Positions 17,864-28,202 of a stretch of 64,000 bases of DNA are shown piece after piece. Origin of the DNA: Chloroflexi bacterium HGW-Chloroflexi-2 (GTDB lineage: Bacteria; Chloroflexota; Anaerolineae; Anaerolineales; Anaerolineaceae). The translations under genes were made by a program, and so were the position numbers. The notes under the pieces were generated by a model. The model searched no databases. It was not told the DNA's origin and worked only from the letters and a program-made list of their open reading frames with translations. Numbering within the stretch: the stretch's first letter is position 1; each line of letters opens with the position of its first letter. The stretch spans positions 62,001-126,000 of the forward strand of contig PHBY01000005.1 of assembly GCA_002840735.1 (NCBI GenBank). Reading direction: 5' to 3'.

Positions 17864-17898
17864 AAGTTGGTGTAAGGTTGGTTTGCTTTATGATATTT

Positions 17899-19254
17899 CT
17901 ATACTACCAGAGCTGGTCTTCCATAGAGCTGCTCGCGGATCTGGATCAACTGGCGACGTAAACGATCATCTCGTTCGATCAGATCAGCGACTTTGTCGCA
18001 GGCGTACATGACCGTGGTATGATCACGACCTCCAAGGGCTTCACCAATTTGTGGCAGGGAAATGTTGGCTTCTTCGCGTAGCAGGTACATGGCAACCTGC
18101 CTTGGTAGTGCTATCTCGCGGGTACGTTCACGCCCCAACATCTTTTCAGGTGAGATGCCAAAAGCGTTTGCCACTGCATACAACACCTGGTCGGGTAGTA
18201 GTTTATCGCGTTTGGGTAATAGGTCAGCCAGGGCAGCATTCACTAACTGCATGGTTAAAGGTTGGTTGCTCAGTTCTGCATATGCCAGTACACGGGTGAG
18301 GGCACCTTCCAACTCGCGAATATTGGATTGGATCTGACGGGCAATGGAATCCAGAATCTCATTTGGAACCTGACGGCCACTGCGTTCCGCTTTCGAGCGC
18401 AGGATGGCTGTGCGGGTCTCGAGATCTGGTGGTTGAATATCAACGATCAAACCCCACTCGAAGCGGGAGCGTAAGCGTTCTTCCAGGGTATTCATAGCCT
18501 TGGGTGGCCGATCGGATGAAATTACAATCTGTTTGTCCTGACCATGCAGGGTGTTGAAGGTGTGGAAGAATTCCTCCTGGGTGGACTCTTTGCCCGCGAT
18601 GAATTGGATATCATCGATCAGAAGGACATCGATGTTACGATAGCGATCCCGGAAGGATTGGGTGTTATGGCTACGAATAGCATTGATAAGGTCGTTGGTG
18701 AATTCTTCTGAGGAGACATACAACACACTGAGACCATTATTGATGGCGGTGTTCCCAATGGCATGTAAGAGGTGGGTTTTACCCATTCCTACGCCACCAT
18801 ACAGAAAAAGGGGGTTATATGACTTGGCGGGATTTTCAGCGACTGCCAGGCAGGCAGCGTGTGCCAGCCTGTTAGATGGTCCAACGACAAAATTATTGAA
18901 CGAATATCGGCCATTCAGAAAACTGCAATGGGCCGAATTTTCGGAATGATTGTTATTGGATGGTGGGAGGGGTGTTTCGATAGAGGTATTGGTTTGTGGA
19001 ACAGAATCTTTATGCCAGACGATGAATTTGACAGCAATTTTTTCATTCATTAATCCAGTGAGATGACGAGTAATGGTGCTGGATAATCGACTTTCCAGCC
19101 AATCGCGTGCATAAGCGTTTTGCAAGCCAATGGTGAAAATATTTTCCTCATAATTTACCAACTCTGCACTGCGGACCCAGGTATCAAAGGCGGCTTTGGA
19201 CATCTCCATTTGTAATTGCCCGATGAGATTCTGCCATGCTTGATGAGCGTTCAT
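17899..19254 (-). CDS. dnaA: Chromosomal replication initiator DnaA
   Basis: A 451-residue AAA+ protein that opens the replication origin. Visible parts are an N-terminal helicase-loading domain (1-80), a short linker, Walker A GGVGMGKT (153-160), Walker B with DVLLIDDIQFIAGKE, and the C-terminal DNA-binding signature GGRDHTTVMYA. Length is normal. Start ATG has GAGGAGG ten bases upstream. Unusually it is not beside dnaN, gyrB or rpmH but beside rnj and an FAD oxidoreductase. Confidence 0.97.
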   Translation of the reverse strand: MNAHQAWQNLIGQLQMEMSKAAFDTWVRSAELVNYEENIFTIGLQNAYARDWLESRLSSTITRHLTGLMNEKIAVKFIVWHKDSVPQTNTSIETPLPPSNNNHSENSAHCSFLNGRYSFNNFVVGPSNRLAHAACLAVAENPAKSYNPLFLYGGVGMGKTHLLHAIGNTAINNGLSVLYVSSEEFTNDLINAIRSHNTQSFRDRYRNIDVLLIDDIQFIAGKESTQEEFFHTFNTLHGQDKQIVISSDRPPKAMNTLEERLRSRFEWGLIVDIQPPDLETRTAILRSKAERSGRQVPNEILDSIARQIQSNIRELEGALTRVLAYAELSNQPLTMQLVNAALADLLPKRDKLLPDQVLYAVANAFGISPEKMLGRERTREIALPRQVAMYLLREEANISLPQIGEALGGRDHTTVMYACDKVADLIERDDRLRRQLIQIREQLYGRPALVV

Positions 19255-19819
19255 TCACGCTACCTCCTCCATTTGGTGATGCTATAATCTGGAAACGACG
19301 TACAGGTAACAGGTAAGCAAGCCCACTGCTGACTGCGCAGTGGGAGTTGATGCCCGTATAATTGCTATCCTTCATAAATGAAGGTAATAATTGCTGTAGG
19401 GGTTGCCCCGATTACATTCATCATTCTAACAGAAAAAGAAGGGTCAAACAAGTCAAAAACCTGACGATAGTTTTAAAGATTCTGAATCTTTAAGACTTTT
19501 AATGTTAAAAAAAAGTCGAAAAGTCGGAAATAAATTTTTTATTTGTCCAATCAATTTTATTCCATATATGCAGTACGTATCGCTTTTTGTAACCCTATAT
19601 ATGGGGGTAATATCTGAAAAATAATTAATTAGACTAAATACAGGGTGAATCCAAAAATTTTCTGGATGATTCTTTTTGATGAATCGGTGAGTCTTAATGT
19701 CGAATCCTGAATCTTATTTGGATTTAAAATTTTAAGGTTTTTAATCTTACGGATTTGTACCATACCCGGAAGCGACTCAGGTGGGTGAAAGCAAAGCCAA
19801 AATTTTTTCGGACCATTAT
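19255..19819. other. Long A/T-rich gap upstream of dnaA
   Basis: A 565-base gap. It holds a CCCACTGC/GCAGTGGG hairpin (19322-19344), a CCTTCAT/ATGAAGG hairpin (about 19369-19384), a near-perfect palindrome TTAAAGATTC-T-GAATCTTTAA (19473-19493), and an A/T-rich stretch to about 19770. I see no TTATCCACA-type DnaA boxes, so I do not call an origin. No small gene was recognised. Confidence 0.5.
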
Positions 19820-21105
<1,286 letters not shown>

Positions 21106-21109
<4 letters not shown>

Positions 21110-22131
21110 GTTAATTCTCCTGAATTACTTTGTTGAATTGTTCTAACTTCTTTCGAACCCCAACGCAGTGGTTGGCGCAGATAGTAATAAGCACCCAGTG
21201 CAGTGATGGGAAACCACAGTGCAGCATGCAATACCAATGTATAACTGGTAGCCATTTCCGGTGGAACGCCATAGGCACTCAGAAGCGCAATGCCCGGTGC
21301 ATCGAAGGTGCCCAGATATCCTGGGGCTGATGGTATGGTGGTCGCCAGGTTTACGATCCCATTCATTAACATTAAGGCAAAGAAACTGACCTCGAAGTTG
21401 AAGGCATGCATCACAAACCAGTATTTACCGGTTTCAAATAACCAGATAATGACGGAAGTGAAAAAAATCATCAAAGCTTCCTGTGGGGAACGCAGTGATT
21501 CCAGTCCGGTTAGAAAACGGCTGGCAATCTGACTGGTTTTTTCACGCAGGCGGACGGGCATGAATCGTTGAATGAACCAATCTGCAATCTTCTGTGTATA
21601 TTGCGGAAACATGGCAGCCAGAAGAAAAACCAGAAGTGCAGTGATGAACACGATGGCTCCCCAGAAGGCAACCTGTTGAATATTTCCGATGATGCCAGAA
21701 TCGGTGGTGAGTTTTGCCAGTTCACCCAGATTGAGGAACACAAAAGCTAACATAACCACGCCATCAAATACGCGTTCAACGATCACAGTCGCCAGGGAAG
21801 CAGAAACCGGTACATCCTCGCGTTGTTTCAGGATCACAGCCCTCAGCACTTCTCCGGCACGGGCGGGATAAATATTGTTACCCATATAACCAATGGTCAC
21901 AATCGGAAACATGGTGCGGGTGGGAATCTTTTTAAGTGGTCGCAGCATATAATGCCAGCGCCATGAACGCACCCACACCCCCATGAAATAGATAGCAATC
22001 CCAGGTAACAACCAGATATAGCGGGCGGATTTGATAGATTCCCAGACTTCAGACAGTTTTAATCCACGTAGGGCAAAATAAAGCAATAATGCACTGATGA
22101 GAATTCCGACCCAAAGCTGCCAACGTTTCAT
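21106..22131 (-). CDS. Flippase-like lysylphosphatidylglycerol synthetase TM-domain protein
   Basis: A 341-residue polytopic membrane protein of the UPF0104/LPG_synthase_TM family, with about seven to eight hydrophobic segments and the family motifs TIGYMGNNIYPARAGEVLRA and ERVFDGVVML, and PSAPGYLGTFDA near the C-terminus. Members are proposed to move lipids across the membrane, often next to glycosyltransferases. Here it is coupled to the FAD oxidoreductase. There is no ribosome binding site; a TAAAAT box lies exactly seven bases before the ATG, so the mRNA may be leaderless. Confidence 0.8.
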
Positions 22132-22144
22132 TGAATCGATTTTA
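22132..22144 (-). promoter_or_regulatory. Leaderless-type -10 box of the flippase-like gene
   Basis: On the minus strand TGG-TAAAAT then seven bases (CGATTCA) and ATG. The TG one base before the hexamer gives an extended -10. Transcription would begin at or next to the A of ATG. Confidence 0.55.
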
Positions 22145-22227
22145 CCATGTTAAAGCTGGCAAGTGATCTAAAGAGATAAAATTTACGACCTTGCCAGGAT
22201 ATATTCAAATTGCAAATAGGATGGAGA

Positions 22228-23841
22228 TCAGTCTATCCAATTTGAAGTATTAGCACAGAAATATTTTTCACCATCAACCAAAACGTAATCCTGGATTCTT
22301 GATTCGTCTTGCTGGATGGGGTAATTTTGCCATTCCTGCTGGAATTGATCCAGCAGATTTACTGAACGGGCATGAGAAATGTTGAATGATTGCCAGGGAC
22401 GGGCTTCCTGGTTCTGGATTTCATTCCAGCGACAGGATAAATTTGCTCCGAGAAGATCTTTTGCGGAAGGATTATCGGTCAGATAGCTATCCAATATGCC
22501 AGGAACTGCATCAGAACCCAGTTCAGAAATATAGTAAAAATCCAATGCATAGCCTTCCTGGTCTGATAGGGTAGCCCTTTGAATGTTCTGTTTGGCAATG
22601 AAGCCATCAATATTGAAACCAACGCAGGTAACCACAAAACCGGTTGCTACAACAATGATGGTGAATGCTAAATGTCCCTGGCGTTGCAACAGTTCTAATA
22701 CAATCACAAGAATGATCAATACCGCCAGCCAGGGCAGAAAGAGGTGAGAATAAGTTCGCAGACGGGAAAAACCATAGGCCTGTTCATATAGAACCAGACG
22801 TTGATAGCTGGAGACGAGCATCACCAACACCTGCGAAAAAACAAGGATACTCAAGCCTGTAAACCATCGTTTCTGGTTGGGTGATTCCAGACGGGTAATG
22901 CTGTGGAAACTATAATAAATTAATAAACTCAAGACAGCCACCGTGATAATTTCCCCAAATCCGCGGCGTGCATATTCTGAATAGGTAAAACCTGTCTCGC
23001 TAATATTCACCTGACCACCAAAAAAGTAACGGAATTGAATAACCAGAAAAGCGGCAAATAGAAGGTTGATGCTGATGAAAACAATTTTTGCTTCCACTGA
23101 ACCAAGAAATTTTGATAACGAAGGTTGATTGGGCTGAGGTCGAGGTTCCTGGTTTTTGGGGTGAATCGCCTGAATGAGGACTCCAATGAAGAGATACCCC
23201 AGAAGCAGAATATTTACCAAACGAAAGATGTATTCTGCAATGTTTTCTATCTTGAAAATTTTAAAGAGATCGTTTAAGCCTTTTTCAAAAATAGGATCAG
23301 CACTGGCCAAAAGAGAAGCCAGCACCAGAAGAATTGGGATGGATAATAACAGACCACGCAGGATCGGCCAGATAGCTCGTTTATTTTGTGGTTTGATTTC
23401 GACATTATCTGAATTTTCTTCCTGATTGTTTTTTTTCTGTCCCTGAAAAATAACAGGCCAGGGTCTGCTAAAGATGGTAAGCAGCCATTTTAGACCCCGC
23501 AGAACATAATCCAGCAATCGAAAATATGGCCAATGACCATCGCGGAAAGTAATTGTCAGCAGCATTAATAGCGCCAGACTGGCCAGTGCTGAAATCGTCT
23601 GTGTGAATGGTTCCATACGCAGAAAGCTGGCGCTGGAGAGCGCAATGGCAACCCCGGCCAATACGAAGGAAAGCCAATGCGGTTTGACCTTTTCAAGGTA
23701 GCTGATGATGAATAACGCAGCTACAGCGATAACCACCCACAGGGTGAATGCGATGCCAAACGGTTTTTTATAAAAAAGAAAATCAACATACCAGGCAATT
23801 AACAAGCCTGCTATCAAAAATCGGGAAGTATTCTTTATCAT
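22228..23841 (-). CDS. DUF4173 membrane protein
   Basis: A 537-residue protein with about ten to twelve hydrophobic segments in the first 420 residues and a soluble C-terminus. The C-terminal part (ATLSDQEGYALDFYYISELGSDAVPGILDSY) matches the DUF4173/DUF4153 pattern. Function unknown. AAGGAG lies before the ATG. It is 20 bases after a 46-residue membrane protein gene and probably co-transcribed with it. Confidence 0.75.
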   Translation of the reverse strand: MIKNTSRFLIAGLLIAWYVDFLFYKKPFGIAFTLWVVIAVAALFIISYLEKVKPHWLSFVLAGVAIALSSASFLRMEPFTQTISALASLALLMLLTITFRDGHWPYFRLLDYVLRGLKWLLTIFSRPWPVIFQGQKKNNQEENSDNVEIKPQNKRAIWPILRGLLLSIPILLVLASLLASADPIFEKGLNDLFKIFKIENIAEYIFRLVNILLLGYLFIGVLIQAIHPKNQEPRPQPNQPSLSKFLGSVEAKIVFISINLLFAAFLVIQFRYFFGGQVNISETGFTYSEYARRGFGEIITVAVLSLLIYYSFHSITRLESPNQKRWFTGLSILVFSQVLVMLVSSYQRLVLYEQAYGFSRLRTYSHLFLPWLAVLIILVIVLELLQRQGHLAFTIIVVATGFVVTCVGFNIDGFIAKQNIQRATLSDQEGYALDFYYISELGSDAVPGILDSYLTDNPSAKDLLGANLSCRWNEIQNQEARPWQSFNISHARSVNLLDQFQQEWQNYPIQQDESRIQDYVLVDGEKYFCANTSNWID

Positions 23842-23861
23842 GGAACTCCTTTGTGAGGAGC

Positions 23862-24002
23862 TTACAGCACAGCGATCATAGAAGCAATCCAGGAGATGAT
23901 CAACACTGCAGCAAAGATTCCAAACATGATCTGGCGTCTTCGTCTTTCGCGTTCTTCAGCTGTAAGCCGATATTGTTTTTTGGTTTCAACTTTCTTGCTC
24001 AT
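23862..24002 (-). CDS. 46-residue single-pass membrane protein
   Basis: The product has a charged N-terminal half (KK-ETKK, then TAEERERRRRQ) and one transmembrane helix (IMFGIFAAVLIISWIASM) ending at the stop. GAGGT lies four bases before the ATG. Its position 20 bases upstream of DUF4173, with proper codon structure, supports a real gene. The layout (cytoplasmic basic tail, membrane helix, almost no external part) suits a small regulatory subunit. Function unknown. Confidence 0.7.
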   Translation of the reverse strand: MSKKVETKKQYRLTAEERERRRRQIMFGIFAAVLIISWIASMIAVL

Positions 24003-24126
24003 TTAAACCTCGTTCAGGATAAGGGGGCAACCCATGCATTGACTATCAAAATGACCATAATTTACTATCAAAAGCTATCATTTACCGTCTAAATCTTCCC
24101 GATTTGAAAAATTTGATACTTAATTT

Positions 24127-24216
24127 GTGTCCTTTCAATAATTAGCGGTCAGGTTGTTTTTGGTGTGCGGACGCACGCCAAAAACAACCGCTTGCCTCGA
24201 TTTATTGAGATGATAC
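24127..24216 (+). mobile_element. Miniature inverted-repeat element, copy 2
   Basis: A 90-base element beginning GTGTCCTTTCAATAA and ending TTATTGAGATGATAC, with a 17-bp hairpin (24152-24168 with 24173-24189, loop GGAC, one G-T pair). The perfect 8-base direct repeat CTTAATTT flanks it (24119-24126 and 24217-24224). It lies upstream of the small membrane protein gene. Confidence 0.92.
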
Positions 24217-24280
24217 CTTAATTTATTCATTTTCAATGGTGTATGATGTCCAGGTAGGATCATACCAGATTTTCTTTAAT

Positions 24281-24304
24281 AAGAAAACCCGGCGAAACCG
24301 GGTT
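24281..24304 (-). terminator. Terminator of the FmdB-like gene
   Basis: AACCCGG/CCGGGTT stem with a five-base loop, followed on the minus strand by TTTTCTT. Confidence 0.75.
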
Positions 24305-24336
24305 CAATCAAACTGTTTTTTTACGATTGCACCTGT

Positions 24337-24669
24337 TTAATTTGGGTTTGAATTGGAGCTGGATGTGCTTTTTTCTGCGCTGCTCTCCGTGCTCTTTTTG
24401 GAAGTTGAATCACTGGATGGTGATTCACTTGCAGGGCTGGTTGAAGGTTTTTCTTCGTGTGAAGATTTAGATTTGTTCTGCCCTGAGGGAGAGCGGTGAT
24501 CGGTAGCGTAAAAACCAGAACCCTTGAACACAATACCAACAGGTGTATAGACCTTATGTAAGGCTTTCTTCCCACAATCCGGGCACACCTTAAGCAATGG
24601 ATCTGTGAAAGACTGTCTTCTATCAAATTGTACACCACAGTTGTCACACCGATAGGTATATACTGGCAT
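24337..24669 (-). CDS. FmdB-type zinc ribbon protein
   Basis: A 110-residue protein. The N-terminal 45 residues are a regulatory zinc ribbon: CDNC at 8-11 and CPDC at about 29-32, with the family pattern MPVYTYRCDNCG. The C-terminal half is a low-complexity Ser/Thr/Lys/Glu tail, as in many FmdB-family proteins. The family was named for a putative regulator of formamidase, but its role is unsettled; zinc or RNA contacts are likely. AGAGGT precedes the ATG and a terminator follows. Confidence 0.85.
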   Translation of the reverse strand: MPVYTYRCDNCGVQFDRRQSFTDPLLKVCPDCGKKALHKVYTPVGIVFKGSGFYATDHRSPSGQNKSKSSHEEKPSTSPASESPSSDSTSKKSTESSAEKSTSSSNSNPN

Positions 24670-24930
24670 TTTTAACCTCTACTTATAATCGTTACTTTCC
24701 GATTTGAAATTGTAACACTTTAAAAGGAAAAAACAAGATACCAAAGCTGTTTTTAACATAATATTTATAAAACATGTTTCAGGTAAGAGAATAAAACCAA
24801 AATATAAAATGACATCACTTTGAACATTATGGACTTTGAATGTCTAACCAGTCCGGATTTCCATGATTTAATCAGGCGTAGTATACTTAAATATGATCTA
24901 TAAAGATCGTGCTTTTGATATAGGAGCGAT

Positions 24931-25752
24931 ATGAAATTGTTGATTGCTGCAGACATGGAAGGTATTAGCGGGGTAGTGAACTGGGAACAGGTAAAACCAG
25001 GTACTTCAGAATGGCAGCGCTTTCGTCGCATCATGACCGAAGATGTGAATGCAGCAATCAGCGGTGCGATGGAGTCTGGTGTGGATGAAGTCATCGTGTC
25101 AGATGGCCATTGGAACAGTGACAACATTATGATTGAATTACTTGACCCCAGAGCAAGATTAAATTGTGGAACACCAAGTCCATTTTCGATGTTACAGGGG
25201 ATTGATCAAAATGTCGATGTTGTCTTTTTTATCGGGTTCCATGCGCGTGTGGATACACAACTTGCTATTCTTGATCATACCTGGTCAAATATCATTGTCG
25301 CTAACGTATGGTTGAATGAGTATCTGGTAGGCGAGACAGGATTGAATGCCGCTCTGGCTGGTCATTTCAATGTTCCGGTATTGTTAATATCCGGCGATCA
25401 GGCCGTCAATCACGAAGCCAAAGAACTTATTCCTGGCATTCAATCCGTCGTGGTTAAGCAGGCGAATGGTCGCTTTTCGGCTGATTGTTTGCACCCCAAA
25501 GAAGCTCAGAATTTGATTCGGGAAGGTGCCCGATTGGCCATTCAGGCTTACCAGAATGGTGAAAGCGCTCAGGCGTTTAAAGTAAAACAACCCATTCAAG
25601 GAAAAGTTGAGCTCAAATCGACAGAATTTGCAGATCGGGCCCAGATTGTTCCAGGCGTGCAGCGAATTTCCGCCAGAGATATTGTATTTCAATCTGAAGA
25701 TATGCCAACCGCTTATCGGACATTCAGAACTGTGGTTGACCTGGCAGGTTAG
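24931..25752 (+). CDS. M55 family D-aminopeptidase (DppA-like)
   Basis: A 273-residue zinc aminopeptidase. Expected ligands are present: Asp8 and Glu10 (AADMEGI), His60 (SDGH), His104 (GFHA) and Glu135 (GETG). The first four have the same numbering as Bacillus subtilis DppA, which cleaves D-Ala-D-Ala type peptides. The likely role is recycling D-amino-acid peptides released from the cell wall. GGAG lies before the ATG. It is three bases upstream of a NUDIX gene, so the two are co-transcribed. Confidence 0.88.
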   Translation: MKLLIAADMEGISGVVNWEQVKPGTSEWQRFRRIMTEDVNAAISGAMESGVDEVIVSDGHWNSDNIMIELLDPRARLNCGTPSPFSMLQGIDQNVDVVFFIGFHARVDTQLAILDHTWSNIIVANVWLNEYLVGETGLNAALAGHFNVPVLLISGDQAVNHEAKELIPGIQSVVVKQANGRFSADCLHPKEAQNLIREGARLAIQAYQNGESAQAFKVKQPIQGKVELKSTEFADRAQIVPGVQRISARDIVFQSEDMPTAYRTFRTVVDLAG

Positions 25753-25754
25753 CT

Positions 25755-26381
25755 ATGATCGAAAAAATAGCTGCATTTTTAATTAGAAAAAAGAATGGGG
25801 TTCCTCAATTGCTGGTTTTTTCACATCCTACTGCTGGCATACAAATTCCAGCAGGAACCGTTGAAGAGAATGAAACATTAGAAGAAGCATTGGTACGGGA
25901 AATCAAAGAAGAAACAGGTTTATCCAATTTAAAAATAATCAATAAATTAGGTGAAACATTAAAATTCACTGGTCCAAATGAAGCATATCTGACTCAAACG
26001 CTACGATGCTATTCCTGGCCAGCCCAGGCAGCCAAACGGAATGGGCCATTATGCAATCGCGGGTTGTTGCTGCAGACATTCGAGCGGAAAGTGGGTTTTA
26101 CCCATGTAAAGTATACAGATTATGACCTGAATAAAGAACCACCTATCCTTTTATCTGAATTGGAAGGATGGTTGCCAGATGATGCACTGACACGCGAAAT
26201 CCGCAGGCATTTTTATCTGCTTAAAGTTGAGGAAGAAACACCTGAATACTGGAAAACCGAATCGGATCGTGGAAATGTTTTTCAGTGCTATTGGGTGGAT
26301 GTGAGTGCTATTCCTGAATTGATCGGTGACCAGGCAGAATGGGTGCTTCAGCTGGATGGGGTTTCACTGGAAGAAATCTAG
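25755..26381 (+). CDS. NUDIX hydrolase
   Basis: A 208-residue protein with a perfect NUDIX box from Gly34 to Leu56 (G-x5-E-x7-REI-x-EE-x-G-L), which binds Mg2+ and cleaves a nucleoside diphosphate linked to another group. The region after the box is longer than in MutT and includes FQCYWVDVSAIPEL, so there may be two subdomains. Co-transcribed with the M55 peptidase. Substrate unknown. Confidence 0.85.
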   Translation: MIEKIAAFLIRKKNGVPQLLVFSHPTAGIQIPAGTVEENETLEEALVREIKEETGLSNLKIINKLGETLKFTGPNEAYLTQTLRCYSWPAQAAKRNGPLCNRGLLLQTFERKVGFTHVKYTDYDLNKEPPILLSELEGWLPDDALTREIRRHFYLLKVEEETPEYWKTESDRGNVFQCYWVDVSAIPELIGDQAEWVLQLDGVSLEEI

Positions 26382-26397
26382 AATTCTGCGTGCTTCC

Positions 26398-27075
26398 TTA
26401 TTCGCTGGAATGGTAATAATCACAAAGGTCGTTCAAAGGACATTGTTCGCATTTTGGTTTACGAGCCAGGCAGATTTCACGGCCCAGGCGGATCAAATTG
26501 AGATGCCCTGGTCCATAGGTCTCAGGTGGGAAGAGAGCAGCCAGATGAGTATGCGCCTGATCGGCTGTCATTTTATCAGGACGCAAACCTAACCTGCCAC
26601 TCACACGGTAAATATGGGTGTCAACAGGGAACGCAGGAATATCCAGGGCAAATTGGAGCACAATTGAGGCAGTCTTAGGCCCAACACCATTGAAGCGGGT
26701 TAACCAGGTAAGGGCATCTTCGGCTGCATAATCTTTTAAAAAATCCAGATTGAGTTCACCACGCTCTTCTGTGATCTGGCGTAGAACCTTTTGCATTCTG
26801 GGACCTTTCTGGTTGGCAAGCCCAGCTGGACGAATTTCATTAATCACTTCATCAGGGTCAGCGTCGCGAACTTCTTCCCAGGTCGGGAAACGAGCGATGA
26901 GGGCATTGAAAGCTACATCACGATTTTTATCGTTGGTATTCTGGGAAAGAATGGTGGACACCAATTCATCAATGGCTGGCAAGGGATCACGCCATTTGGG
27001 TAAACCAAAGCGCTTTAAAAGTCGATCATAAACAATGATCGCTTTCCCTCTTAATGAATCCAGGTTCTGTTGCAT
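26398..27075 (-). CDS. nth: Endonuclease III
   Basis: A 225-residue DNA glycosylase/AP lyase for oxidised pyrimidines. The helix-hairpin-helix is FNGVGPKTA with catalytic Lys134; catalytic Asp152 is in VDTHIYRV. The 4Fe-4S cluster ligands are Cys202, 209, 212 and 218 (C-x6-C-x2-C-x5-C). Length is normal. GGAGA lies upstream of the ATG at a slightly long distance. Confidence 0.95.
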   Translation of the reverse strand: MQQNLDSLRGKAIIVYDRLLKRFGLPKWRDPLPAIDELVSTILSQNTNDKNRDVAFNALIARFPTWEEVRDADPDEVINEIRPAGLANQKGPRMQKVLRQITEERGELNLDFLKDYAAEDALTWLTRFNGVGPKTASIVLQFALDIPAFPVDTHIYRVSGRLGLRPDKMTADQAHTHLAALFPPETYGPGHLNLIRLGREICLARKPKCEQCPLNDLCDYYHSSE

Positions 27076-27116
27076 GTTATCGCTTATCTCCAGTCTTGAA
27101 CCCTCTTAAGAGAAGA

Positions 27117-28202
27117 TTATTGGAAATGCAATTGAAATACAGGTTTCAGCTCGCCAACATCCAATTTACGCCAGTTCTGTATAGGCCGGGAATCAAAAGC
27201 TGAGAGTGCCTGGATTTGTGTTTCATCCAGCGCGCCGAGCTGGCGTAGAATTTCAATGCCAACCAGAGGACGTGCACGCCCAATGCTATCCCCATCCGCA
27301 ATTTTGAAAACGATACCCAGGGCTGGGCTATTGCTACCGAATGCTCCCGGTAATAAACCAATGCTCTGATAACCTTCTGCCCCACCTTTTGCAATGATTT
27401 TTCCGCGTCCGACTTTCATCAATTCAGTATCGAATTGCCCGGGACCTGAAACCATTTCCGGGGCATTGGTCATGGCTGTCGTGATCCTCCGGCATGCTTG
27501 CGCACGTTCGGGAGCAAGGTCAACAGGATCACACAGACTGGCAAAGCTCCAGCCGGCATTTCTTAAAGGAACACCAAAGACCGGTACAGAACAACCATCA
27601 ATGCCGATATAAATTTCATCCAGTGGTACATGAGACATCTCAGCAAAAGTTTTAACAACCAGTTTCTGCACCGGATGTTCCAGACTGATATAGTTTTCTT
27701 TGGTTTTTTCACGCAGAATCGCCTGTGCCAGGAATCCGGTGTGTTTTCCAGAACAATTATGCCGGTTTTGGCCGGGAATTTCACCCCGCATCAACAGAGC
27801 TTCAGCAGTTGGTTTATCGCTGATGGGATGGGTTCCACACATCAGGTCAGATTCCTGTATACCAATTTTTGTCTGTAATTTTTCTAGCACTTCGACATGC
27901 ATATCCAATCCGCGGTGAGAAGCGCACATCAGCGATATTTCAGGGTCGGTCAGATTGAATTGCTCGGCTCCCCCCAGTTCGATTAAAGGCAGTGCCTGGA
28001 TTGGTTTAGAAGAAGAGCGCAGGTACGCCACCAGTTCAGGATCGCCATAAGAAGCGACCAGATGGCCAAATTTATCAACTACGGCAATGGCACCCCAATG
28101 AATGGATTCCACCAGATCTCCTCGGGTGGCGTGGACTAGGGGCAGATAGGATTGTGGATTAACAACCTGATCTGTTTTTAATTTTTTGGATGTATTAATC
28201 AA
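27117..28202 (-). CDS. Asparaginase II-family protein
   Basis: A 361-residue protein of the Asparaginase_II family (Rhizobium etli type), unrelated to the classical bacterial asparaginases. It has the SSSKP motif (Ser63-x2-Lys66), CASHRG and HNCSGKHTG motifs that hold the proposed catalytic Ser/Lys and zinc-binding Cys. It would hydrolyse asparagine to aspartate and ammonia in the cytoplasm. Its start overlaps the stop of the upstream metallo-beta-lactamase-fold gene by 4 bases. Confidence 0.87.
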   Translation of the reverse strand: MINTSKKLKTDQVVNPQSYLPLVHATRGDLVESIHWGAIAVVDKFGHLVASYGDPELVAYLRSSSKPIQALPLIELGGAEQFNLTDPEISLMCASHRGLDMHVEVLEKLQTKIGIQESDLMCGTHPISDKPTAEALLMRGEIPGQNRHNCSGKHTGFLAQAILREKTKENYISLEHPVQKLVVKTFAEMSHVPLDEIYIGIDGCSVPVFGVPLRNAGWSFASLCDPVDLAPERAQACRRITTAMTNAPEMVSGPGQFDTELMKVGRGKIIAKGGAEGYQSIGLLPGAFGSNSPALGIVFKIADGDSIGRARPLVGIEILRQLGALDETQIQALSAFDSRPIQNWRKLDVGELKPVFQLHFQ

